Assembly: GCA_008921705.1 (NCBI GenBank)
Contig: VFFE01007072.1
Location: 1,293,090-1,357,089, forward strand
Source: Burhinus oedicnemus
Lineage: Eukaryota; Chordata; Aves; Charadriiformes; Burhinidae
Direction: 5' to 3'
Length of the DNA: 64,000 nt
Shown piece by piece: positions 1-13,700 of this stretch. The first letter of the stretch is position 1. Each line of letters begins with the position of its first letter. The position numbers were made by a program, and so were the translations under genes. The notes under the pieces were generated by a model. The model had not been told where the DNA came from, did no database searches, and was given only the letters and a program-made list of their open reading frames with translations.

Positions 1-1744
1 TGTTAGAATGAATACAGTGGTTTAGTATTTTTAATGTACAGACCTAAGTTCACGGTAAACTACTGTATAATCTCAAAATATTTCATTCTACTTCCTCAGA
101 CACCATAACTTTCATAGGTGAGCAGCACTTGATCATCTTTTACAGTTTAAGACCACAAAAAAAATCCAATAAAGAAAATCTCGTGGTAAACACCCGGTTT
201 TCTATATACTGTTTTTTATCAATAGATGTGAAAGTGCTTTACAAACACACACATGCTATGATGTTGAAAGCTGACAAGTGTAACCATGCAAATACACAGA
301 ACTGCCAAGGCAAATGATGGTAAAAGTGAAAGGATTAAAGTTTTAGTCCTAGAGATAAAATTATTCAGTTGTATTCCATTCAAAGAAGCATTTTATACTT
401 TAGTATTCACACAGTACCATGACTGCAGAAGTCATTCATAGGAGCAACAAGCATAAACTATATAATAAAGCCTCTCACTCAGTTTTCCACACAAAATTGA
501 ATTAGGAATTCAATGGAATTAGGAGAGAGTTTGGAATGACGAAGAAAGCATCATTATAAGTATTATGCGTATTTCTATACACATGTGTAGAATGTCTAGA
601 ATTACTGTCAAGACAGTAGCTAGAGAAGAAAGGATAGTGAAAAGAAGAGTGCATACACAGGATTCAGAAGAATAGAAAAGAACAAATGTTAGCATGTATA
701 CTTGGAGCAGAGGAGTCCAAACTGGACAAAAGAATGACAGCATCGCAGACTAGAAGGTTAGCAGATAAACAAAGCATAAGTGACTTGCATAAAATCATAT
801 ACCAGTTTGAAGGTAGTTCCAAGGAGATCATTAAGCTCAGTGTAATGCAATAGCTACTTGAACATAACTGATCAGAACTACTCACAAATGTTTATGCTAA
901 TTGCTCTTAAATACAATTAAAAACTATTTATTCATCTGTCAACTATCATATAGAAATGATAACAATAACTTGCTCAGTGAAAATATCCCCTATAAAATTA
1001 TTTCTCATCATATTTTAAATGAGGTTATATTTACAAGAATCTCCAACACTCTTAAGGTGACAAGCAATCGTTCTTCAAAGAGACACCAGTAGTTTTCAAG
1101 AGCAGATTATTTACTTCCCTCAGCCAGCAAACAAGGTATTGACACCTTCAGTATTTCTGAAAGCACCACTGGTTCCAAGTCAAGGAGGGTAAAGCTGGTA
1201 TTTGAGCAAGAATTTGCTTTCAAAGAGCTAAACAGTTCCAACTGAAATTAATGCCAGTATGACTTTCAGTATGAAGCATTTCATCACTTCTTTTCAATCT
1301 AAAAGAATTCTTTTGGAATTAACCACAGATTTCAGGAATTTGTCTGTCTTAGTGCTAGTTAAATGGTCTTCATCAAGGTCCAACCAAAATTGCTCTTACT
1401 TTGTTTCAAGCAAATTCTTGTTTGTATTTTACCTACGAAGCCAGCTGAAAGATATCATTAGAAATGTGTAAGAATGAATCAAGGAATTTATTCTATCATC
1501 TTATCATACTTAAGATTTTTTTTAAACTGATTATAGTAGTTAACCCATACAATTTACACTTCACTCAAATTTTCCCAGCTACAGAAAAGAAGTCTCAAAG
1601 GCGGCAAAGAAATGTGGTAGTCTTGAAATTTGCTAGTCATATAATGAAGTACAACATTACTATCAAATCCATCAAAATAGCATGCTTTAGACAAGGGGAA
1701 CATGGCTCAGTCTCAGTCTGAGAAACTCCAACAAGCTAACTTAC
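1..1744 (-). other. TAF2 intron 15 (partial)
   Basis: AT-rich intron with no recognisable exon, repeat family or RNA gene. Short open frames here lack splice or homology support. Confidence 0.8.
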
Positions 1745-4700
1745 TCCATAGCAGAAAGGTCCATGTCCACCTCTTCTCCGTTCATCAGTGGAATCTTCTT
1801 CTTCTTATTTCTATTAAAAAAGAGAAAATAGAAAAAAACAGGTATTAAAAATAAATTACTATACTAGCAAAGATATGTTTATAAATGGAGATTAAGCCTG
1901 CAAAAGTACTCTCTGTATTTCACCACACCAAAAAATAATGCTCTCTCCAGCAAAAAATATTGACAAAGTTGAGCTGTGCATTAATTTTGTTCAAATAATA
2001 ATCACCAGTACTTCACATTGGTTTCAACTTGACTCCCACCATTTTTACAATTATATGTAAGCATGTAATTTTGAGAAGCGGAGGTCAAAGTAGTTATTAA
2101 AATGCATTAGGAAACAGAAAATCTGTTTGGGAAGTATGTTACTTTTCCTGCTCATTAGGTTTAGCGAACAGCCCTGGCACTCTTAACAGAAAAGGAAAAC
2201 TATGGAAGTGCTTCATTCATATGTCTTCACTTGAGGTACTCCTCTGGCCTACATTTGTCTTCCCTCTAATTTGTCTTTCCCATTCAAAGGCATCTTGAAT
2301 ACTTTAATTAATTAGAGTCTTCATTTAACTCATTCTATATAAATAAGCTCTTTAGAAAACTTTTATAGAATTTAAAATCTTTCCTTATAATTAAGAAATG
2401 TAAGGTTTCTTGCTGTCCATAAACAGTAGTAAGTTCTATTTTCTCCCCTTACATCACATGTAAATCTTATTCAGTAAGATTAACAAAAAACAAACACAAA
2501 ATTTAAAAAGCATATATTTATCATCAATGCACTGTATGTTTTCATATATCCATACTAAAAATATTTGCAGTTTGTATTTTAATTCTTACCTTCTGCTTTT
2601 AGAATGGCAAGGTATATCATGTTTAAGACTGTTTTCTTCAATCTGCAACGTATGGTTGAATGATCCATCGAGTTCTTGCACTGTCACTTTAAGAGGACCC
2701 TTCAAGTTCAAAAGATTTTGTTGGAAACATTAAAATTACGCTTATTAATATATACACCATACTTGTATGTGCAGGTAAAATACGGAAAATTGATCTTACC
2801 ACGTATTTCTGAGTCCCAGGAGATGTGTAGTCTTGTTTTATTTCCAATTCCAATACATTCCGTTTTCTATTAAATGCAAAGCTACCATAAAATTTTACCA
2901 CTCCACTCTGATCACTAATAAGCAGTATAGGAATTGTAATGCACAATGCAGTGTAATTATATAATAATACAATACAAACATAATTCTCAGTGTTTTAACT
3001 CTTTACACTTGCTTTATGCTTCTTTATTCCTAGAATTTCCTAGGAATAGGAAAATCAGGAAATGAAAACACTTATGTTCGTTCATGAACTTTTTAAGATT
3101 CTTTTTTTCTTTCAACTTCTTTAACATATAATCATGTATCTTATGGAAAAAAATGAAGTGCAATGAAAATTATCTAGTAAGAAAAAAGTCATTATGAAAA
3201 ACTATATTGGATCCCACCATATCCACTGTCCTTGGCATGCTCTCAGAGAAAGTAACTGGGTAAGACTTCAGTAATTTCAATATGATTTGTTTTACTATAT
3301 ATTTCAGTTAAATAAAACTCTGGGGGAAATGTAGCCATTAGCTTCTGTTTTCTACCCACGCTACATTTAACTCAATTATTTTATTGCAGTTTTTCAAACT
3401 GAGGCGTGAGCACTCACATGTGTGCATACATATATATACACATAAGTTCACATTTACATGAGAGTACACAAGTGTGTGTGTGTATATATATATACACACA
3501 CAAACACACACAGAGTATACTGATAAAAAGCATCACCCTGCATTTCTATCCCAGGCAATGATTTGTTCAAGTCAACTGTTCCTGTGAACAACTTCATCAT
3601 TCATTATTTGTATAACACCCATTACTACACTTTATTTATAGTAAAACTAAAACACTAGAATGAAGTATTTTAGTCTAGCTCCCAACAAGACTCTGACAAT
3701 GTAAGACAAAAGCAAGGAAGGAAAATCTGTTCTTTCATGTCCTGACATTTAAGGGAGGAGTTGCCAGATTCAAAGAGGCTTCTTATCGTACACACATTAT
3801 TAAGTTTTCTCCCAAAATATGGTCATTTGGCTAGATACCTCAAGACTGGTTCTGTTCACGGTGGCTGCCTTTATAAAGGTCTCTGACTTTGTCATCAGGT
3901 ACAGCTTAACGCATTTTTAGTGGTTTCTTCAGCACAAGGTTTAAACTCAGCATCAACACAGCACTCAATAGTGTAAGACAGCGCTAGTTAACAGTAATAA
4001 GATATCCTCCCAAACAATACAAAGACCTCCTGTGGTATTACAAGGTGGAAAATCTACTATCACAAATACAACAATGTTTGAAGCATGGCAGGGAGGCTGC
4101 AACCTTGTTTACAGAACAGATGTAGTTAAGATTCATCCAGCTCCAATTAGGTATAGCTGCAGTGTAATTGTAGGTACATATAGAACCCTATTTTTCTCAA
4201 ATGCTTGGCACAGCTAAGCGTGGAAATTGGAATAATGTGTATTTATACTTTATGAATACTTTTGATGCAGATTAAATACTAACTTCTCATATTACTCTAT
4301 AAATATTAATTATACAGTGTTTCTTAGTTAATATTGAGATGCGTGAACATTATTAAGTCAGCTCAAATAAATAACGTCTAAATATAAATGCCTACTGTTG
4401 TTTTCTGTTAGAATGGTAAGGTATGGTTTTGCTGCAATCATGTATGAGTTTTGTCTGCAGTCATGTTAATTAAAACTACCAACTAAACCTGTTAAATGGA
4501 GCAAATTCAAATTTACTATCGTATCAATCCAAAATAAGAAACCCTATTTCTTGACTAATATCACTGAAATTTGAAGAATCAACACACAGACATTTATTTT
4601 ACCTGCAATTCTAATATTAACACAAGCTACCAAGCTATTAAATGTTAGTGTATTTTAAACTATCAGTCTGTGCTTTAGGTTACTTAGTTCACGGTGATTT

Positions 4701-7700
4701 ACTGGAAATCACATCTTAAAATGCACCAGACTATAGCATTTTCCATGTCAGACTTCAGCATATTTCTATGGGCAGTGTCCTCTGGAATCCCTTAGTATAA
4801 TTTGGCCTTAAATTCCAGTAGAGTTCTTGTGCTTCTTTCAAAGTAAAACTTAAAATCATGAAATCCCTTCTAGTAAAGAACACCCAAAAAAGCCAGCATA
4901 CTCTAAATGACCATGAAAGGAGTGTGAACCTGTGGCTCACATCTATTTCTAATTCAAAGAATAACGTACTTAAATGTTTTATGCAAAGTTATTTCATACC
5001 TTTCTTCACATTCCTTTAATAGTGCCAATTAAAAAACAAATTCATTCTCCATATTAACAATCCAGACGAAGAATAAAAAGGATACACCCACTGCTTTATT
5101 AAAGGCTGGATGTCTTTGCCAGAGACATTTGAGATAGACTTCAAAAACCCAGATGTGGAAACCAACATCTGACTCCACATGTGTGACTGGAACTTCTGAG
5201 ATGAAGCAGTGCTGGCCAGACTCAACAACTTGTTGAAAACCTAAAATGATAAAAAAATTATTACTTTCACTAAAAACTTCAATATATAAAATAAGCTTTT
5301 CTGTCTAGTTGCAGCTGAATTGCAACTAAAGGCCAATAAACTCATTCTCTGATAACTGGCCTCAAAAAGGTGTTTCAAAATAAAGACATTTCAGAAAATT
5401 ATTTGTTTGTCCATATCAGAAACTGTGATTTGCAGACACAAATGTATTTTTACTTAAGGCAAACCATCTGTGATGCTGAGAAAAGCTCTGAAACCCCAGC
5501 TTCTTAACATGAGAAATATTTAATGGTAACAAAATTAAACTAAAAATGTCTTTGTTGCTCATCACTGCTACAGGTACAACTTACCATGCAGCTTTTTAAC
5601 AGACACAGTTGAATTAAAAGTGGAATGTAGAAACACTTTTTGGCATACATTTTCTAGTTCTAAGATCCTCTATACTTCAAAACCATATAATTTGTGAGGT
5701 TATGTCACTGCAAGCTGGTGTGGCCTTTATTTACCAAATTATAATGCAGAGAGTAAGGGGGGGTGTTTTTAATCAATTCTTTCCACCTGAGCTTTTTGAA
5801 AGAACCAGCTTCCTCAAAGTTACATATACACCATCAGCTTTCAAAAATTATCTACAGTTCAACAGATCACTCACTGTATCTGTTTTTTAGAAATAAAGGT
5901 CATCAAGTTCTCTGTTTTGCTACTTCATTTTAAAAATTGCAAAGGATAATTAAAATTTATGCAAGGAAAGCTTTAAAAAGGGTGCATTTGCTGTATTTTC
6001 AACCTGACAACTGTTTATAATAGCTCTAGCACAAGCACATACACGTTATCTTTAAAAAAAGAAAACAAACAAAAAAACCCCAAAAAACCTTGAAGGTGAC
6101 AGAAAAAGGTACCACTCAGTTTCTAACTGGGTGTTTCTTTATAGTGCCCTATCTTTTTTAAAGCGTGTTGCAAAACATATTTAGTAAAGAAGAAAAACTA
6201 CAACTCTGCAGAATTTGAGCATTTTAGAATAAAATTACAATCTCATATTCAACTGCTTCTTCTAATATAAAGATCTATGCTGCCTCTAGCACTGAAAATG
6301 TTATGCAGTGGAGAGAGCAGAAGCTGGATTCTCATTACTTTCATCGTTTATAATTTGAGTAGCTTAGCTCATAGCAACACCAGTTAGGGACAGTAAAACA
6401 GGTCCTCAGTGTTAACAATCAATCACAATAACCCAAAGCAATGAAATACCTTAACATTAAAGTGAATATGTAACATATACAAACTATTACAAGTTATGTA
6501 TAGGAATAATAGCTAACATCCTACTACAAATGACCTACATTTTACGTTTTTCTATCCTGCTAAAACTGAAAATACTAACGGAATCCTATGATGAGCTGTT
6601 TTGTTCTTCCTTAAATGCTATTTAATGAACAGAAATGCAACTAACAACAAAAAGTTGTCTATATTCATGTAATCATTTAAATACCTACCTGTAACATGAA
6701 CTCCATGCTGATCCTGTTCTCAATCAGTCTCATAACAAGATGTGCTTTACACTGGAACATAGTGTAATATTCCCAGGACAGTGTATGAGGGTGTTTGATA
6801 GAAAAATGTAAATGTGATGCAGGGCTGAAAAATAAAATAAAATAAAACCCCCAGCTCTCTATTTTGCATTTTATGGAATGAAACTTAAAATATACCTTAG
6901 CAACCAAGATTACAGCTGTGCCAACAATTATTTAGGATCTCTTTTACTGCTTTAAAGTTATAATTTATAACATGCTTAAAATGACCACACACTTGTAAAG
7001 AAAGGTAACATGGGTGTATGTACCTGGCATGCAGCAAGTACTGTGTAGAGAATAATGACAGGTAATACATGCTGTGTAATCCTGTACAGACAGCGATAGC
7101 AGTAGCAACCGGAGCAAGGAATCTGTGACTTAAGTCCAGAAACTACTCATGAATTGACATTCCCCCTGCTCCACTTCCATTTAAAAGTGATTGTACGCAG
7201 TGAGTATTTTATATTTAAATTAATAATTGTTGCAATTAAAGAAAAGTAAGAGTTTTAAAATTTACAGCACATTTTCATGTGATGAGCCAAAGGAATTGCT
7301 TGGTTTTTATTTTAGTTAGCGACTTTATGTTTCCAGTACTTTGGCAAACTGATGTCTTCTAAATCGGGTAACGTGCCAAGGAAGACTAGACAGAGCATCA
7401 TGTTACAGCTGCCACACTGCTTCCATAACTTGAACTATCCGTGGTGCTCCTTTTACACATACCCTTTGTGTCTATAAGCAAAATATTTTAAATGGTTTAA
7501 TTACATTCCATATCAGAAGACAGACAGATGGTGAAACCCTGAAACTTTTAAAAGCAGAACTGATTTCTGGATAGCCTCAGTGGCTGTACAGCAATAAAAC
7601 ACCAAAAGACTTAATTTTTATGGGCTTTAAAATTAATTTTTTCCACCAAATTTTATATTTCAGAACACAAACATTCTGACTTATAGCCCAGTTTCAAAGT

Positions 7701-10700
7701 AGAAAATTAGCTATAATAGTGGTAGCTCTCGAGAAAAATAAGACCTTTTTGCCCCCTTCCAATTATTTGAAAAGTGGCAGTAATTAGAAGTCTGACTTCA
7801 TTTTATTGATGAACCAAGGCTGTGGCAAATGTATATTGTTGTGCTCTGGTTTTTTTTTCTTTTTTTCAGTTCTTTTCACTTGACACTTGAGTTTTCCATG
7901 AACAAATAACAAACAGCTTAAGAAACTGGACCCACACCATGTCAGGCCAACTTCATAAGAAGCAGGAGTCCAAACTTATTTTATGCTGGTTAGTGGAGAA
8001 TCACAAATTAGCCATCACGACACAGAAAATGCCAGCTACTTAAAATTTCTGGGCTCAAAATTGGATTCTTCCCCTGTGGTTCTTGCTTACAGATAACCTA
8101 ACTAGACCATTTCAAGGTAAACCAGGCACTTGATTTCTCCAAAGACTTTAGAAGACGACACTGCAAGACAGAATGAAATAATTCATGATAAGCACTATAA
8201 GCCTGATCTTTCATACCAGCCACCTCAGGAAAAGACTGATCTTCCAGAACCTTCAAAGACCTGTGAAACAAACCATTTTAACTTTAACCAATCTTTCTAT
8301 GCAGTTGACAGACATATGCCAGCAAGAAGCGTTCTACCAGGACAGGACCAGCACTTGTCTCCTTGTCTGCAGCTCTTAAGATTTCAGGAGATGGCAAGAA
8401 CCAAGGTAGCTGTGACACCTTAATATTTTTTTTCCATCCTTCTATGTACTGGGAGACTCCCTTGACTTTACTCATGAATGTCTGTTTAAACATCTTAAGA
8501 AGATACAAAAAGAAAAGTACTTCTAAATTTAAGCAAGCACTACCCTTCTTAGGTAGACTGAGTATATGAATACAAAGGTACTTAGGTTTACTACTTGCTG
8601 TTTGTAGTTGGTAAGCAACTGTTCAAGTTGTTCTTATCAAAATTGTGCTGTTATTTTGGATACTTTTCTATTCTGAGGTAGGGAAGGGCTAGCAACCATG
8701 AAAGAATTGAAATGCAAGGAGGAAACTGAGGTTGTGGCTCAGACATTATATAATAATTTGCTTTCAGTATAAAACTATTTATCCAGCTCCAAATTATACA
8801 GTTGATTGACTTTGGTAAAATTCTTTTCTTGAAATTTACAACCAAGCCAGGACCCACATTCTTGGCCTCCTTAAATTTACTAAGTGTTGATTGATTTTGG
8901 TACTGGTTACATTATTTAACTGCAAATCAAAACTGAGACAAGTTCATTCAATATTAATACATTTCTTCTGATTATATTTTTCTTCAATCATTAGACTTCT
9001 AAAACTTTTATTGAATTGGCACCAAAAGAGATTTAAAATTAGTAATATGGACCTAGAACTTTTGTCAAAATGAAAATTGAACTAGCTTTTTCCATGGAAA
9101 TTTATAATGCTCGCAACTCTCAAACACACTCCAGTTGTTCAATGTAAACCTGTCAATATGCTTCTTCCATTTGAAACATACATTTCTCGATGTTTTAAAT
9201 TTTTACAATAGGGTGGTACCAGCACAATCACAAACTGAAGAGAACCAAAATCTGAGAGGGGAGAACACAAATGAAAACGTAATAAACACAAAGCTTTGTT
9301 TTGAAACTTTGATCCATGAAGCAGATAACCTGCAGTTTCCTTTCCTTCATCTTCTCAAGCTCTAGGATTTTTTGTTTTATAATAAACGTTCTGGAGAATA
9401 GTGTTTGTGTTTCACTAGACATAAACAGGAAGAATCTGAGACACCTGTGTTTTGCACAGAAATTAATTCATGTGTCTGAAAGAAGTTATTTTCTCCCAGT
9501 GATTTCTTTCCATATTCTGCTTCTAATTTAGTTGAAAAATGAGATCATTAATTAACCTATTTTTTTCTTCATATTATTGTTAATTGGGACTGCTTTAATG
9601 CAAATATGCTTGGCAGGAAACCATAACAACCACAACAAAGCAAAAAATACATTGGAGAGAAATGTTCTAGACATCATTAGGAAAATACCTCCTCAAACAC
9701 AAATCATTTCCCTGAGTCAGGAACGTACTTTGTTTAAATACAAGGGAACTTTGCAATCTACAAGAAACAGCAAGTTGTAATTTATATTTAAGTGACATTA
9801 CGATTATTATTAACAAGCTGTAATACAATGAAGTAGTGAAACAGATGTAGAAACAGCGTCTCTAACAAGTGATACATCACATAGAGGAAGGATACATTCA
9901 AGAGCATTAGAACAGGATTTTTTCAGTTATTTGTGTTCAAATTCAGAATACATACTACTTGAAAGAACAGTCCAGTGAACTAAATCAAAATCCATCATGG
10001 GCAGACATGCAAAACAGAGTAATGGCTTGGCAAACACACACAAGTTGCATCTCTGACTGTCAACATGGTAGTTGTTGAGAATTCAGCTGGCTGGGAAACT
10101 AGCCAATATGTCCTATTCCCGATTTCCGAAAACATTTTCTTCTTTTTTCGTCTCTCAAACAAAGATCACTATCCAAATTTTAAATGGGTTATTTGTACAT
10201 TTGATTCAGTTCTAAATCCAGAACTTTAATTTTAAATGAACAAAACCTGGATTTGCACACACTCAAATGCAACAGAACCACTGCTGCAGACAATTTCAGT
10301 TGTATTCTTATAATACAGGGGCTTCTGCTGCAGTAAAGATTGAAGAAATTCACATATTCTCCCCCTCCACCTGCACATGCTCAATCTCACAATTTTGCAC
10401 ATGCTATTCCTGGGTTTCCAAAGAGCAACTCTTTGTGGGCTGTGTCATAACTAAATTAATTTACCCAAGAAAAGAAATATCCAGCAAAAGGTTGTCATTG
10501 AAACCTGGGTCAGCTTACTGATCTGACTTCTAGTAATACTTTTCTACCTCCAGTGGTTTGCACTACTCAGTGGGTAGTACAGAAGTATCACAAAAGAGGT
10601 AAGGGGAAAATTCCTAAGCTAGCAATACTGAAGCTACAGTTATTGGGAAAACAGAAACCCAGCCAGTTCACAGTTACCAATGATACTTCACAGATGACTG

Positions 10701-13700
10701 ATCTAATACTTTTTTTTTTTTTCCAATTGATTAAGAAATCTCAGTATAAGATTGCAAGGTGGTACATGAGAGTGGAGAGAAAAAAGAGCAAAGAAAAAGA
10801 AAGCTGATGATACTGTAAAAGCCTAAAGATTACCAACCACTCCAGAAATAGCTCAGGTCAAAATTCTGGCTCCACATTCTCTCTTATCCTCTTACTAAAA
10901 AGTAGTTTCATAACAGCATTAAAAACATTCATTATACTTAATTCTCTTCAAGATTTAAAGTGAAAGAAAAATAAAACAACGGTGATACTATATACTCGAG
11001 ATGTACCTTATGAGACCGGTAATATGTGCCTTGGGCAGCTGAAGATCTTCAGCCTTTGGCCTTGTGCTACACAACACACCCAAGGCATATATTAATGGCC
11101 CCATAAAAACATACCCTGTAATGACTTGCGGCTTAAACAAACATACTTGTCTTTCTCTTTTCCTCCTCCGAATATCGGATGCAGTAAAACTCCACCAGTC
11201 TTCAGTTCATATGCCACTATTTGATCTAACTCCTAAAAGGTAGAACATACGTAAGCAAGCATAATTTTGAAAAGTAGAGAAATTATTTAAAGACGACAGG
11301 AAAGCTTTTCACATCATTGTTCAAGCCATACCTCCTAATTAAATTTGTTTACGAACACAAAGAGTGTTTTAAAATCAGCGACCTTGCTCAGCATGGCAAA
11401 CAGTAATAAAACAGTAGTCATTAGCAGTCAATACTTGTTCTGGGTCTGGATTGCGGGTCAACACACAACAATATTTAACTACAATATATCTAAAGAGTAT
11501 TATTGTTCAATAAATTAGTTGTCTCTGACCAAAAGAAATAAAGGTGTTCACCACCTCCTTGCAGTGGAAAGTAACACTGGGGATACCTACACAGTAGACT
11601 GCAGCATATATAGAAGCTCACTTTGATCCAAGCCCAGGCCAGAAAGAAGCCAGCTCTTGAACTGGAACTATGAGTTTGAATTTGTGTGCTGCTGTGCACC
11701 CACGTTAACAAGCACACTTTGAGGTAGGATGTTTGCATGGGTTCACCATCACCCAACAGTCAACGCAGCTTTCGAATCCAATCAGGTTAGCTTGAGCATA
11801 GGGACAGTGAATTGATGTCTGTCTGCAACCCAATGTTAGTCAAGGAATTTCCAAATGTTGGTATGTATTGATATTTACTGATTCGTATCAACTTACACAC
11901 TTTCATATATTGGTAATACATTCAAAGCAGTAAGGGCAGAACTGGAGGCTCTGACAGTAGCACCTCTTAGTTCTATGTGGAACCATTTAGCTAACTCATA
12001 GGGAAGAACATGAGCAACTAATATCCAGAAGCAACTTCTCCTGTACGCAGCAGTGAATTCTCAAGACAGATCTTCATTCAGTTCTGCTGTTCTCTCTGCA
12101 CCCACACCTTTAGCAGAGACAGCACATGACTGGTGAGCTGAATGTACATTAGGCAGATAAGGATATGGTATTGGGTCCCCCTGTGAGTAGGGGATGTAAA
12201 TGGAACCTGTGGGGTTAGGAATCTAGTTTACGGAATAGGAAGAGTCAGAGAATGTGATGAGAGAAAGAAGCTATACATCTTTCTGTGAATGGAAGTTACT
12301 GGCAAAGAATGAGGAGCCACTGCTGCTATCACTAGAAAGTACCTGTCTTAGAGTATTATATTTGGAAATGTAAGGTATAGATAGAAATTTCTTTTCCAAG
12401 AAAAGAAATCCCTTCAACAGAGATTTTTTAGTTTGTTTCATTGTTTCATTTAGTACTTAAATGATACCAAAAGATACCTGATCCACTATTGGTACAAGCT
12501 AACACTGGAGCTCTTCTGAGCTATATGGATGGCCATCACAACATAACAAATTCACCAAATATATCTCCTAATGAATCCCATATTCTATTCTGTGCTAAAA
12601 AAGTATGATCTTTTTTTACCTTTTTTTCCTGTTTTTGTGCAAAAGCCCAAACAAAAAGGGGAAAACTAATTGCACAGAGACAATGAAAATTGTTATTCAT
12701 AAGGCTGTCACAGAAATGTATTTTCGTTAGTATTCTTGGTGTTTATCCTTGCAGCAAGTGGTAAAAATATTTACGCTCTAAGTTTTGCCACTACTGAACA
12801 TTTCTTTAGATTGCAGTGCAAAACTGTATTATAGTCTGGTTTTATACTGCATCTGCTTTGATGTAAAATGTCTGAAAGATATAGAAAATACTATTATTAT
12901 GTTGTTACCTGCTTAATCCAGTGGCGATACTCATTAACACCAAAGGTTTTTTTCATCCAAAGGCCATAAATGTAACCAGAGATTCCCTTTAGCACCCATT
13001 CATCTGACCTATAATAAGAAAGAAGCATGAATTATAGCACTTCAGAAGGTATTTTGTAAGGGATGGTATTTTTGACCAGCTCAAAATAGCCACAAATTTC
13101 AGCAGGTTATATAACTTCTCTAAGTCAATAGGAGTCTGATGAGCTGTGAACCAATTTATGTAACTTGGCACCTGAACAGGACCCGATGAAACTGAAAAGC
13201 CAGAGAAAACTGAACTTTAACCACAGAAGTCCAGATTAAAATATAAACCCAAACTATTTTAGCTGAAACAGTAACAATAAAACAGTGGAAATGGACACTA
13301 AAGTTAAAACAACACCTAATCTATATGATCTTAATTTCTTGATAAACATCTCAATGCAACACAGAAGATTTGGACAGCAAGTAGACAAAATACCTGTCTC
13401 ACAATTTGGTGGATACTCATTTAAACATCCCTTCGGAGACTTATGTTCTAAGAGAGAAAAATACGGACAAAAACTACGAAATGATCATGAACTAGAATTC
13501 TAAAAATAAGAATGACACACAGGGTATGATGAAGCGAATAAAATAAAGACATAAAAAAAGGGAGTTATTATGAGGGAGGAAAAAAATGTCTTCTCCATGG
13601 AAGCAGGCTAGAAATAAGGAAGAGAGTAAGAGAAATTATAATAGTACAAACATCAATTTTAAAAACACGTTGATTTCTTTCTTTTTTAAGCCAAGGATAC

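Noticed and set aside
8130..8423. 97-codon plus-strand open frame
   Set aside because: Low-complexity amino-acid use, no family resemblance, no CpG island or splice context; it lies inside a TAF2 intron.
11760..11785. Possible tRNA B-box-like ttcgaatcc
   Set aside because: No cloverleaf or A box around it.
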